From positions 1 through 64,000 of the forward strand of contig JAKYXN010000011.1 in the NCBI GenBank assembly GCA_022538095.1: a stretch of DNA of 64,000 bases, read 5' to 3'. Every line of letters begins with the position of its first letter. Positions within the stretch are counted from its first letter, which is position 1. The notes under the pieces are model-generated. The model was not told the origin of the DNA, searched no databases, and was given only the letters and a program-made list of their open reading frames with translations. Source of the stretch: Puniceicoccaceae bacterium K14. Lineage in GTDB: Bacteria > Verrucomicrobiota > Verrucomicrobiia > Opitutales > Opitutaceae. Positions 1 to 7,205 of this stretch are shown in pieces. The position numbers and the translations under genes were made by a program.

Positions 1-1
1 A

Positions 2-73
2 AGGCCGACCTTGACTCTCAACGCCAATCCCGTCGTTGAGCAATACATGGAAAACTACCTTGATGCAGCGTGA
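2..73 (+). CDS. 3' end of an unidentified reading frame entering from the left edge
   Basis: An open frame runs from the left edge of the window to a TGA at 71-73 and encodes 23 residues ending in VVEQYMENYLDAA. The tail reads like ordinary protein rather than a random frame, but it is too short to assign. It faces the truncated SpvB-like gene and overlaps its 3' end. It could be the end of a gene whose arrival cut off the SpvB-like gene, or chance. I cannot tell without the sequence to the left. Confidence 0.25.
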   Translation, partial: RPTLTLNANPVVEQYMENYLDAA

Positions 74-857
74 GGATTTTTGAAACGTTTAGGTTTACAC
101 CCCAAGTACCATCGTCGATCGAGTCATCGTAAGAATAGTTAATTCTTTTTGGATACAACGCTGAGTCATCGCCAAGGTTTTGATACTCAATCGTCATATA
201 ATTGCCAGCAGCATCTTCAATACGATTAACCGCCCAAACCGCTGCAGTATTTTTCCCAGCAGGTATTAAGCGAGAATCCGAAGTATTACCGAACCACAAC
301 GTCAATCCGTCTTTAGCTCTAACCTTGAAATAAGATGGACCCGATCCAACTGTTCCATAAGATTTCACCTCAGCAAAGGCATCGACTTCAGTTCTATACT
401 CAGCTCCATTAGATCCATAGGTGCCAGAATTCACATGCACCAGTCGATTCCCATCGAGAGCGAATCTATCGTTATTATTGTACTCTATTCCTTTCGTAAT
501 AAAATCGCCTTCATCAAAGGAGGACTTATCGAGAGTTTCCAAATAGGAATTTGTTGCAATGCGAGAAATGGATGACAAGCCGCCCAAAGACCAACCCTGA
601 CCGACAAAACCATCACCAGATTTGCTATTGTAAATTAGCTTAAGAGCAGGCTGGAAGTTTCCTGTCCCCGGAACAACTTCGAGAGGAATGGCGTAACTAG
701 CCGCTCCAGAACTATTCACCTCAATTTTTCCAGGCAAAGTGCCAACCTCGACCGCACCTTGGGCAACGACAACAAGCAATGCCAAGGCTAAAAACAATTT
801 CACTTTAAAGGGCCGAACAAATTTTGATTCAACAAACATTAGGCTTACCTTTCTCAT
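18..857 (-). CDS. SpvB/TcdB-type N-terminal domain protein, truncated
   Basis: The 279-residue product starts with a basic, hydrophobic leader (about residues 14-35, likely Sec signal). It continues as the N-terminal domain found in SpvB, TcaC/TcdB toxin-complex proteins and many Rhs-like secreted proteins: a GTLPGKIEVNSSGAASYAIPL-like opening, a GLSSISRIA block and repeated GLTLWFG/AVNRIED segments. Family members normally run on for over a thousand residues of repeats. Here recognisable homology stops near VNLNVS (around base 85-95), and about 20 unrelated residues lead to a stop. The gene therefore appears cut off at its 3' end. Its ATG overlaps the stop of the upstream gene by four bases (ATGA), so the two are probably translated together. 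No toxin domain remains, so a structural or decayed role is more likely than toxicity. Confidence 0.7.
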   Translation of the reverse strand: MRKVSLMFVESKFVRPFKVKLFLALALLVVVAQGAVEVGTLPGKIEVNSSGAASYAIPLEVVPGTGNFQPALKLIYNSKSGDGFVGQGWSLGGLSSISRIATNSYLETLDKSSFDEGDFITKGIEYNNNDRFALDGNRLVHVNSGTYGSNGAEYRTEVDAFAEVKSYGTVGSGPSYFKVRAKDGLTLWFGNTSDSRLIPAGKNTAAVWAVNRIEDAAGNYMTIEYQNLGDDSALYPKRINYSYDDSIDDGTWGVNLNVSKILTLHQGSFPCIAQRRDWR

Positions 858-1414
858 CTTGCAGCTCCCCCTTCTTCCTTCAGCGCCTTCTCTTCGTCCT
901 TACGCCCCTGGTGTTTTTCGATCACCCCACTCGCTTTTTCCAAGAAAGATGCATGCAATTCATGCTCTTCTTCAATTGTCCGAGATTTCTTTTCCTGTAT
1001 TCGCTTTCCTATTTTTTCTATCTTTTCCCGTTCTTCCTTTGATTTACTCCAGCCGTATTCAAGAGCCAGAGATTCGCCTTCGACCGTTACCTCAACAGTC
1101 TTGTTAGCTCGATCAGTTTTGACTTTGCTCAGGCTCGAATCTTTTTCCTTACCTTCAAGCTTTTTGACCTTCTTCGTCTTTAGATCATATAGGGCTAACA
1201 CAGGAAGACCTTCTCCTTCCTCCCAAACTTTCACTATTATATATCGTTCACTCGCTTCAGCCTTTTTTTCCGAATTAGACTTTTCCAGACTGACAGTATC
1301 TACCTCGGCTCCAATGGAAACCTGAGAAATAAGGGAAAAACTGATACATACGATCAGTTGTAAAAAAGAGCTCTTAGCTCTAAATATTTTGGACAAGAGC
1401 GCTTGGTAGTACAT
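854..1414 (-). CDS. Secreted lysine/glutamate-rich hypothetical protein
   Basis: I do not recognise this 186-residue protein. A hydrophobic stretch at about residues 16-35 ending SIGA looks like a signal peptide. A small mixed region follows (about 55-125, containing IIVKVWEEGEGLPVLALYDLKTKK). The last 60 residues are very rich in Lys and Glu and probably helical or coiled coil. It lies directly upstream of the truncated SpvB-like gene with a four-base ATGA overlap, so they form a two-gene unit. It may be an accessory secreted partner of the SpvB-type protein, but that is inference from position only. Confidence 0.55.
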   Translation of the reverse strand: MYYQALLSKIFRAKSSFLQLIVCISFSLISQVSIGAEVDTVSLEKSNSEKKAEASERYIIVKVWEEGEGLPVLALYDLKTKKVKKLEGKEKDSSLSKVKTDRANKTVEVTVEGESLALEYGWSKSKEEREKIEKIGKRIQEKKSRTIEEEHELHASFLEKASGVIEKHQGRKDEEKALKEEGGAAR

Positions 1415-1713
1415 TTCAAACTTGGTTAATTAATTGATATGAGAGCAGTGCAAGCACTACCTAACATTTAGCACTATTCATCAACTGAATTTTTGCTTAG
1501 AGCATAGAATTCATATACAAACGTGTTTAGCCCCATTATTACTTAATGCAATACACTACTACTACATTTAATAGTGCTCATTGAGTTAACGAATGAACCT
1601 CATTTCATTAAAAAAAATACTTAATTCCAGTAAATTCACTCATACTCATTGAGCTATCGAAATCTGTTTCCGTAAAGCCTAAATCATTTAAACGAACCCA
1701 AGAAACTAGTCCG
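1415..1713. other. Intergenic AT-rich stretch
   Basis: No convincing gene is seen. A 9-base inverted pair (arms 1470-1478 and 1570-1578) flanks a 91-base AT-rich segment; at this length it could be chance. The region separates the leftward secreted-protein pair from the rightward excisionase-like remnant, so promoters for both may lie here. I could not pick out clear -35/-10 boxes. Confidence 0.3.
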
Positions 1714-1956
1714 ATGTCTGGGACAAGAGCGTCTTTTCTGTCGGTCAGAAAGCAGTTTGATAAAAACCCAAAAGAAATCGAAAAAGAGCACCTGCAACTC
1801 GTGTCTCGGGCAGAGGCTGCAAAATTGTTGTCGGTTTCGACTCGAACGCTGGATAGAATCCTCGCCGACTCCAATAAGTTCACTTAGTACTACATTCGTG
1901 CATCAGTGGGGCTCAGCTTGAGCGAATTAGCCGATTTCATAAATTCTTCGAAGTAA
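1714..1956 (+). pseudogene. AlpA/excisionase-like helix-turn-helix remnant with in-frame stop
   Basis: From ATG 1714 to TAG 1885-1887 the frame encodes 57 residues. The second half (LVSRAEAAKLLSVSTRTLDR) is a clear helix-turn-helix of the MerR-like excisionase/AlpA type. The same frame continues after the TAG for 22 codons to TAA 1954-1956 and contains GLSLSELADFINSSK. This resembles the usual C-terminal wing/helix of these small proteins, where a VRW-LSEL-W motif is expected. The simplest reading is one gene of about 80 residues broken by an internal stop, perhaps with some loss around the wing. It could also be a short functional protein ending at 1887. Such proteins act in prophage or integrative-element excision and regulation, which fits the position beside the tRNA-Leu 3' end. 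Confidence 0.5.
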
Positions 1957-2004
1957 GCTACTCCTGCGGTAGTACCGGATAATAACTCGCACGCTTGTTT
2001 CAAA

Positions 2005-2027
2005 ATATCTAGCGCTACCCTAGATAT
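2005..2027. repeat. Perfect 8-bp inverted repeat (ATATCTAG / CTAGATAT)
   Basis: Arms at 2005-2012 and 2020-2027 are separated by seven bases. It lies between the excisionase-like remnant and the 3' end of tRNA-Leu, where integration-related sites would be expected. There is no T-run after it, so a terminator is unlikely. It could be an operator or recombinase arm site, or chance. Confidence 0.3.
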
Positions 2028-2118
2028 AATGGTTTATACAAAACCGGTAGTGATAGAAAAAATGGCCAAAACGAATTTCCAATCCCCTAAAAGCTTGTGA
2101 TTTTATTTCATAAGCTGT

Positions 2119-2205
2119 TGGTGCCCGGGGGGGGACTTGAACCCCCACGTCCTTGCGGACAACGGATTTTAAGTCCGCTGCGTCTACCGATTCCGCCACC
2201 CGGGC
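2119..2205 (-). tRNA. tRNA-Leu (anticodon TAA)
   Basis: Reading the minus strand from 2205, the sequence has a seven-base acceptor stem (GCCCGGG with CCCGGGC), a D-arm, an anticodon loop CTTAAAA giving TAA, a long variable arm, a T-arm with GGTTCAAGTCC and an encoded CCA at 2121-2119. The long variable arm and the TAA anticodon identify tRNA-Leu. The gene stands alone. Its 3' end points left toward the accessory segment 1-2118, the usual orientation of elements that integrate at tRNA 3' ends. Confidence 0.97.
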
Positions 2206-2355
2206 AATTGAAGTCGCGCATCGGATCAGATTTTTTTGCTAAAAACAAGCTTATGTAGGAGAATTTATGAATTCTCTATCGACTCATCAAAATAATGCGA
2301 TGAACGTCCCATTTAGTCTGCCCTAGTAGCCAAATTTTAGATCCATTTATCTCAC

Positions 2356-2937
2356 ATGAAAACAATTGGAATCTTCGGGGGAACATTTGACCCGATCCAC
2401 ACGGCCCACCTTATAATGGCACAGGATGCAGCGGAATTTGCGAACCTCGACGCAGTTCTGATCATGCCAACCGCGAATCCCCCCCTTCGTGCAAACGCCC
2501 CAGTTGCATCTGCGAATAATCGAAAAGAAATGGCGAAGAATGCGATTGCTGGTAATTCGCTCTTCGAACTATGTACTCTCGACCTCGAATCCAACGGAAC
2601 GAACTATTCGATCGATGTCGTCGAGAAAATTGCGATGGCATATCCAGATGCTCAGCTTTACTGGATTCTGGGTGCAGACCAAATTGAGCAACTAGACAAG
2701 TGGCACCGCATCGAAGAACTTTCCCAAAAAATTAGCTTTCTCGCCCTGCAAAGACCCGGCTATTCTGTCGACGCCGGAGCAATTCCGGATTTTTGCAATG
2801 TCACATTTGCCCCGACTCACCAATTTGACATTAGTGCCAGCGAAATACGTTATCGCATCCAAAATAGCCTCAATGTTAAGTACTTCTTGCCTCCAGAGGT
2901 TTTTGAGTACATCAAGGCCCGCTCTCTTTATTTATAG
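2356..2937 (+). CDS. nadD: Nicotinate-nucleotide adenylyltransferase
   Basis: NadD transfers AMP from ATP to nicotinate mononucleotide to form deamido-NAD in cytoplasmic NAD biosynthesis. The 193-residue product has the nucleotidyltransferase signature GGTFDPIHTAH at residues 8-18, including the HxxH pair His15/His18, and the C-terminal SASEIR motif at about 160-165. Length and termini match the family. Only 14 bases separate it from rsfS, a pairing common in bacteria, so they form an operon. The ATG at 2356 has no clear Shine-Dalgarno, but upstream in-frame starts are absent. Confidence 0.97.
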   Translation: MKTIGIFGGTFDPIHTAHLIMAQDAAEFANLDAVLIMPTANPPLRANAPVASANNRKEMAKNAIAGNSLFELCTLDLESNGTNYSIDVVEKIAMAYPDAQLYWILGADQIEQLDKWHRIEELSQKISFLALQRPGYSVDAGAIPDFCNVTFAPTHQFDISASEIRYRIQNSLNVKYFLPPEVFEYIKARSLYL

Positions 2938-2951
2938 AAGGCGCAAACGAC

Positions 2952-3344
2952 ATGACAGACAAACGTTCACTCACTCCCGACAATCAAAAAATTTTGAAGC
3001 TTTGCTGCACAGCGCTCGACGGGACAAAGGCAGAGAATCTAGCAATATTGGACGTAAGGGAGCAGTCATCTATTACGAATTTTATCATCCTTGCGACTGC
3101 AAACTCCCACCCACACTTGAAAGCCCTTAAACGCGACCTCGACGCTATTCTCAAAGAGCACAATATCATGATTATCGGGAGCGATGAAGGCGATTTCTCG
3201 GGATGGTCCGTGGTCGATGCGTTTGATGTCATGATCCACTTGTTTACCCCGGAAACACGCGAAAACTACAGCTTAGAAACACTCTGGAAAGACGCAGCTC
3301 CGATTGGTACTAAGGAATTTATTCCTGCTCCTCCCGAACGGTAA
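2952..3344 (+). CDS. rsfS: Ribosomal silencing factor RsfS (Iojap family)
   Basis: RsfS binds ribosomal protein L14 on the 50S subunit and blocks subunit joining in poor conditions. The 130-residue sequence carries the DUF143 features: a CTALDGTKAENLAILDV opening (about residues 19-36), ITNFIILATANSHPHLKAL, and the conserved GWSVVDAFDVMIHLFTPETRENYSLETLW block (about 83-111). An AAGG Shine-Dalgarno about nine bases before the ATG supports the start. It follows nadD in the same operon. Confidence 0.96.
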   Translation: MTDKRSLTPDNQKILKLCCTALDGTKAENLAILDVREQSSITNFIILATANSHPHLKALKRDLDAILKEHNIMIIGSDEGDFSGWSVVDAFDVMIHLFTPETRENYSLETLWKDAAPIGTKEFIPAPPER

Positions 3345-3355
3345 CGGACGCTCGA

Positions 3356-4348
3356 CTAAAAGTCGTAGCCCACTGAGCTAATTAGTCGCTGATCCTTTTT
3401 TACGTCATCTTCAAGCGAGTTGTCATATTCCAACTCAAAACGAATCGTGAAATTCAGTGTTTCTGTAATTTCACTTACAATTGCAGCACTAAAATCGACC
3501 TCGTATAGGGTCGATTCACTTATTGGAGCACCGATACTAAAGTCCTGATAAAGGCTGATGCGTTTATTAAATTTTTGCTCCCAATCTTGGAAAAAATCGG
3601 CGAGTACCACCGATTCTTCATCTATGTCCGACTCCTGCCTTCTTCTTCCAGTTAGTCCAAAGCCGGAAGAAAGTTTAACCTTATCGCGCTCGATAAAACG
3701 ATACCCAAGGCCAAATTTTTGCTCTAAATCATAGTCTATATCCTTAATCGCATCTGAACTGTATGAGCTGTCCGTTTGGTAGAAAATTCCAGGAGCTATG
3801 TCATGTCGCCAACGAAACAAGACTGAATTCCTATCAGTCGTCGTTAACTCTTCAGTCTCACTGTAAAAGTACTTTCCTTCCAACCTGAAGTGATCGTCCT
3901 TGTGAGATTTAGTCATCAAATAGCGAAGCGAAAAATCTGATTTGTCTTTACTGCCCGAATGCGATGTCAGGCCGAACTCAAGGCGCTTTTTCCAAGTCCT
4001 GATATCAAGCGATTTCGCGAATTGATTTACCCATCCTTGGGCCTCTAGTTCGCCATCTTCGTCTTCGAAATTTTCTTCGGCAAGAGGTCCAGGCTCCTTT
4101 GTCTCAATCTCGTTCTGGGCTACAATTTCTTCCGTGAAAGAAATACCAATCACAGCTGACCGATTGATCGTCACAACGCCCGCATATTCAGAATAGATTT
4201 TTACGAACTCAGGATTCTCCTCAACTAAAACGCCAGAGACTAAATCACCATTAACTAATTCAATTCGAATACGCGTTTCCTCCTCCGCCCGAATAAGGTG
4301 CGCGGAAAACAAAAACAAAATTAAGAATAATCCTGTGGCTTTAATCAT
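3356..4348 (-). CDS. DUF481 (YdiY-like) outer-membrane protein
   Basis: The 330-residue product has a signal peptide (residues 1-21, ending RAE). A small Sm/SH3-like segment follows (about 25-75), with NGDLVSGVLVEE and AGVVTINRSAVIGI typical of the region preceding DUF481. From about residue 110 it has alternating amphipathic strands typical of a small beta-barrel (KKRLEFGLTSHSG, FSLRYLMTKS, FRWRHDIAPGIFY) and ends with an aromatic residue (SVGYDF), as outer-membrane barrels do. YdiY of E. coli is described as salt/acid induced; the function here is unknown. It converges on rsfS with 11 bases between stops. Confidence 0.85.
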   Translation of the reverse strand: MIKATGLFLILFLFSAHLIRAEEETRIRIELVNGDLVSGVLVEENPEFVKIYSEYAGVVTINRSAVIGISFTEEIVAQNEIETKEPGPLAEENFEDEDGELEAQGWVNQFAKSLDIRTWKKRLEFGLTSHSGSKDKSDFSLRYLMTKSHKDDHFRLEGKYFYSETEELTTTDRNSVLFRWRHDIAPGIFYQTDSSYSSDAIKDIDYDLEQKFGLGYRFIERDKVKLSSGFGLTGRRRQESDIDEESVVLADFFQDWEQKFNKRISLYQDFSIGAPISESTLYEVDFSAAIVSEITETLNFTIRFELEYDNSLEDDVKKDQRLISSVGYDF

Positions 4349-4558
4349 CAGTACAAAAGCGGCTTAGCAAAGTCGATGCCATAGCGGATTAGATAGGCAA
4401 TCTATTAAAAGCGTTCAATTTGTAAAAAAAACTAAAAGCTAAGCTCTTTGGGAGAAAAGCCACTAAATAGATTAAAGGACCTGATGCATGCGCCGTATGG
4501 AGAATTGTTCTAAATAATATCCATTCATAAATAACAACATCAACAACAGGTAATTATA

Positions 4559-4945
4559 ATGCACACAAACAAATCTAAAAAAGGATTTACACTCGTAGAA
4601 ATCATGATCGTTGTCGTGATCATCGGTCTATTGGCTGCGATGGCGATTCCAGCGTTCGACAAGGTTCGTGAGAACTCACGCCACTCTGCGATGGACAATG
4701 ATGCACGTCAACTTGCTTCGGCTGCTCAGCAATACATGCTAGAAAACGGCGTTGATAGTGCTACAATAACTTACTCAGATTCTGACGGAGCAATCACTGG
4801 TGATCTTTCTGCTTATGTAAGGCAAATCGGGACAGGCTACACCGGTCTAACCGGCGATACAATAACAACTACTACAGGTTTCACTTTTGGCCACGCACTC
4901 GCAGCGGGAGACAGAGACTATACAGCCGAAGGGCAAAAGGACTAA
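4559..4945 (+). CDS. Type IV prepilin / pseudopilin (PilE/PilA-like)
   Basis: The 128-residue product has a short basic leader (KSKK) and the prepilin peptidase site Gly9|Phe10 followed by TLVEIMIVVVIIGLLAAMAIPAF. The conserved glutamate is at position 5 of the mature chain. The hydrophobic helix covers about residues 10-32 and is followed by a KVRENSRHSAMDNDARQL alpha segment and a Thr/Gly-rich globular tail. Family members are cleaved and N-methylated by PilD and assembled into pili or type II secretion pseudopili. It is a single gene preceded by an AGGT Shine-Dalgarno in an untranslated leader of unknown length and followed by a strong terminator, consistent with high expression of a major subunit. 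No pilus assembly genes are adjacent. Confidence 0.93.
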   Translation: MHTNKSKKGFTLVEIMIVVVIIGLLAAMAIPAFDKVRENSRHSAMDNDARQLASAAQQYMLENGVDSATITYSDSDGAITGDLSAYVRQIGTGYTGLTGDTITTTTGFTFGHALAAGDRDYTAEGQKD

Positions 4946-4973
4946 TAAGCCCTCTAACATTCAATTTTTTCTC

Positions 4974-5003
4974 AAGACCACGCATGCAAATGCGTGGTCT
5001 TTT
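4974..5003 (+). terminator. Rho-independent terminator after the prepilin gene
   Basis: A near-perfect 11-base stem (AGACCACGCAT with ATGCGTGGTCT) around a GCAA loop is followed by a T-run at 5000-5003. It lies about 30 bases after the prepilin stop and also abuts the end of the convergent methyltransferase gene. Confidence 0.9.
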
Positions 5004-5775
5004 ATTGTCTCCCAACACAAACAAGCGATTCCGAATCAGGATCACACCCGTCAAATCTAAAATCTCCATACAATTCAGGAGATTCGAATCCAGCTTTTTC
5101 GAGCAATTTCATCAAGTCGTAAGGCAGTCGCCACATAAGCAGCATACTCGTTTCTTGAGTCTGCAATATTTCACCGCTGACTTGATCGTAGCGATGATAA
5201 CGATTCAGCAACTCCAACTTCTGCTCACAGTGATCCAACCTCCAAGATTGCATCGCTTTCGCCAATAAATCACCTTCCTCGGTCTCAAATCGTTTTCGCT
5301 CATACCAATCGCTAGACTCTCTTCCGTCGTGTATCATCTCCCAAGGGACAAATGAGGATACCACTACTTGCCCCTTCGGTTTTAGGTGCTCTCGGCATCG
5401 AGTGAGTGATGCTAAAGCATCCTCCTCAGAAAGTAATTGGATGGTAAACCCCGGAATTAATATCGTCCCATATTTTCGATCGATCGAAAATGAACGCATA
5501 TCAGCCTCATGGATCTTAGGTTTTAACCCCAGATCAGATACTTTTTCTCGGCAGATTGTTGTCATCTCGGGCGATGCTTCCAGTCCATCTATGTCGATGC
5601 CATCCTGTGCCATTGGAATCAGGATACGGCCGGTGCCACAGCCGACATCTAAGACCGGCGAGTCTCCGTTTTCAACTATCCAACGATAAAACGAATAATC
5701 TTCAAATTCGGAAAGTTCATCTAGCTGATCATACAGCGATGCCTCTAACCCTTCATACTTGTAATATGTATCCAA
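5002..5775 (-). CDS. Class I SAM-dependent methyltransferase
   Basis: The 257-residue product has the SAM-binding motif I VLDVGCGTG at residues 41-49, then an acidic residue after strand 2 (LEAS) and a motif II/III region around IHEADMRSF. This is the Rossmann-fold class I methyltransferase pattern. The middle part (WYERKRFETEEGDLL to LNRYHRYD) resembles small-molecule methyltransferases of the Methyltransf_25/11 type. The substrate cannot be read from sequence. The start appears to be TTG at 5775, because an in-frame stop lies just upstream and the next Met is inside the fold. It is probably co-transcribed with the thioredoxin-like gene upstream (17-base gap). Confidence 0.85.
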   Translation of the reverse strand: MDTYYKYEGLEASLYDQLDELSEFEDYSFYRWIVENGDSPVLDVGCGTGRILIPMAQDGIDIDGLEASPEMTTICREKVSDLGLKPKIHEADMRSFSIDRKYGTILIPGFTIQLLSEEDALASLTRCREHLKPKGQVVVSSFVPWEMIHDGRESSDWYERKRFETEEGDLLAKAMQSWRLDHCEQKLELLNRYHRYDQVSGEILQTQETSMLLMWRLPYDLMKLLEKAGFESPELYGDFRFDGCDPDSESLVCVGRQ

Positions 5776-5792
5776 TATTTAGATCCGTAAAA

Positions 5793-6161
5793 TTAAAACA
5801 AGCTCGAGTCTATACTCTCGATCCAATCGACATAGCTTTGAGAATTACCATCATCAATGAATTCAGTCGTACCCTCTACACGCCCTTCTTCTGAATAGAA
5901 AACTAAGAATGGGATTCCCGTAATCCCAAATTTTTCGCGAATCCCTTCCACATCCTCATCACGTCGTGGGATTCCGATTTTCGCCCCCAAAATATCTTCT
6001 TTTCCCAGGTAGTCATCCAATTCTGAACTCGCTTTCAAAATCTCATCGAGCTTGTTGCACCAAGGACACCAATCTCCGCTTCCCTTAAAAATAATAAGAA
6101 GGCGCTTGCCTTGTGCTTCACGTGAGCTGAGAGCGTCATCAATTGAGGATAACCAATTCAT
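5793..6161 (-). CDS. Thioredoxin-fold protein with CPWC active site
   Basis: This 122-residue cytoplasmic protein has the active-site motif WCPWC at residues 31-35 (Cys32, Cys35), preceded by an LLIIFKGSGD strand. A cis-proline-type GIPFLVFY is at about 82-89 (Pro84). The pattern fits Thioredoxin_7/DsbD-gamma-like domains that reduce disulfides. No signal peptide is visible, which is unusual for the CPWC subset that often acts in the periplasm, so it likely works in the cytoplasm. It lies directly upstream of the methyltransferase gene on the same strand. Confidence 0.85.
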   Translation of the reverse strand: MNWLSSIDDALSSREAQGKRLLIIFKGSGDWCPWCNKLDEILKASSELDDYLGKEDILGAKIGIPRRDEDVEGIREKFGITGIPFLVFYSEEGRVEGTTEFIDDGNSQSYVDWIESIDSSLF

Positions 6162-6265
6162 TTTTTTGTCTGCTATATCGTTCTAAATCGCGTATTCGAG
6201 GAAAATGACAAGCTAGCAAGCCAAGCTAACCATACAAGAGCTAAGCGCTTCCGCCCAAGAAGATT

Positions 6266-7066
6266 TTAACTTTCCAATCGCCAATGTGACATGATTATAC
6301 TCGCAGCCATTGCAGCATTAAGAGACTCAGATTTCCCAAACTTGGGAATCATCAACGGTTGGTTGGACAAACTCGCGACTGCCTTCGAGACCCCACGAGC
6401 TTCATTGCCAATCACAACGACACACTTTTGCGGCCACTCGAATTCATGGAGGCTAACCGCCCCACCAAGCTCAGCCGTTATAATAGAAAAGCCGCGTGAA
6501 CTTAACTGGCTCAATGCCTCGCCTAAATCCACATTTCCCAATATCGGCATATTGAAAATGGCTCCCATTGTCGACCGAACGACTTTCGCATTTTCCAGCT
6601 CGCAGCCTCCTTTTCCTACGATTGCGCCATCCAAGCCGAACCAATCAGCTGACCGAAGAATCGAGCCACAATTGCCTGGATCCGCAACTTCGTCCAGGGC
6701 AACGAGGCGAACAGTTTCCTGATCAGTCCAATTCAGGCAAAACTCATCCCAATCGAACCGCTTTCTCCTGACTAAGGCAAAAACACCTTGCGGCGCCTGA
6801 GTCTCAGATATCTGAACCATCTCTTCTCTAGACGCCAAGAAAACCGTGGTTCCCGACACAGCCGCTTTTTCGATCTCTTCAAGCTGCCGAAAACCAAGCA
6901 CCTTTGAATCATCGTAGACAAGGAACTCCGGGACTGCACCGCTTAATAACGCTGCCTCCAGCAAATGCCATCCTTCTATCAGGTATGCATCATGCTCATC
7001 ACGCATTTTCTTCTGCTTGAATTTACGAAAATAAGAAAGCTTTGCTTTGGAGAGTCGTTCCGCCAT
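6266..7066 (-). CDS. TrmH/SpoU-family RNA 2'-O-methyltransferase
   Basis: The 266-residue product has an N-terminal substrate-binding domain (about 1-105, L30e-like, with DAYLIEGWHLLEAAL) and a C-terminal SpoU knot domain. The three SpoU motifs are present: DPGNCGSILRSADWFG (129-144, Asn132, Arg138), VVIGNEARGVS (217-227) and KSESLNAAMAASI (245-257). Family members methylate ribose in 23S rRNA or tRNA using SAM. The sequence fits the RlmB/TsnR-like group, but the target nucleotide cannot be assigned. Confidence 0.92.
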   Translation of the reverse strand: MAERLSKAKLSYFRKFKQKKMRDEHDAYLIEGWHLLEAALLSGAVPEFLVYDDSKVLGFRQLEEIEKAAVSGTTVFLASREEMVQISETQAPQGVFALVRRKRFDWDEFCLNWTDQETVRLVALDEVADPGNCGSILRSADWFGLDGAIVGKGGCELENAKVVRSTMGAIFNMPILGNVDLGEALSQLSSRGFSIITAELGGAVSLHEFEWPQKCVVVIGNEARGVSKAVASLSNQPLMIPKFGKSESLNAAMAASIIMSHWRLES

Positions 7067-7205
7067 AAGGGTTTTGAAACGATTATTGCCTCAGCATGCT
7101 ATGTCCAATTATTTATTAGTCATGCCGCGAAGTCCAAATCGAAAGAACTTTCCCTTGAAGCGTTTATCCATTTTTATCCAGATCCGTTAACGAAAATTCT
7201 CCATT

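Noticed and set aside
18..857. SpvB-like protein as an active ADP-ribosylating toxin
   Set aside because: Only the N-terminal structural domain is present; no ADP-ribosyltransferase or other toxin domain remains.
1608..1883. 91-residue minus-strand frame
   Set aside because: The opposite strand carries a convincing helix-turn-helix sequence in the same place, and the minus frame has no family features.
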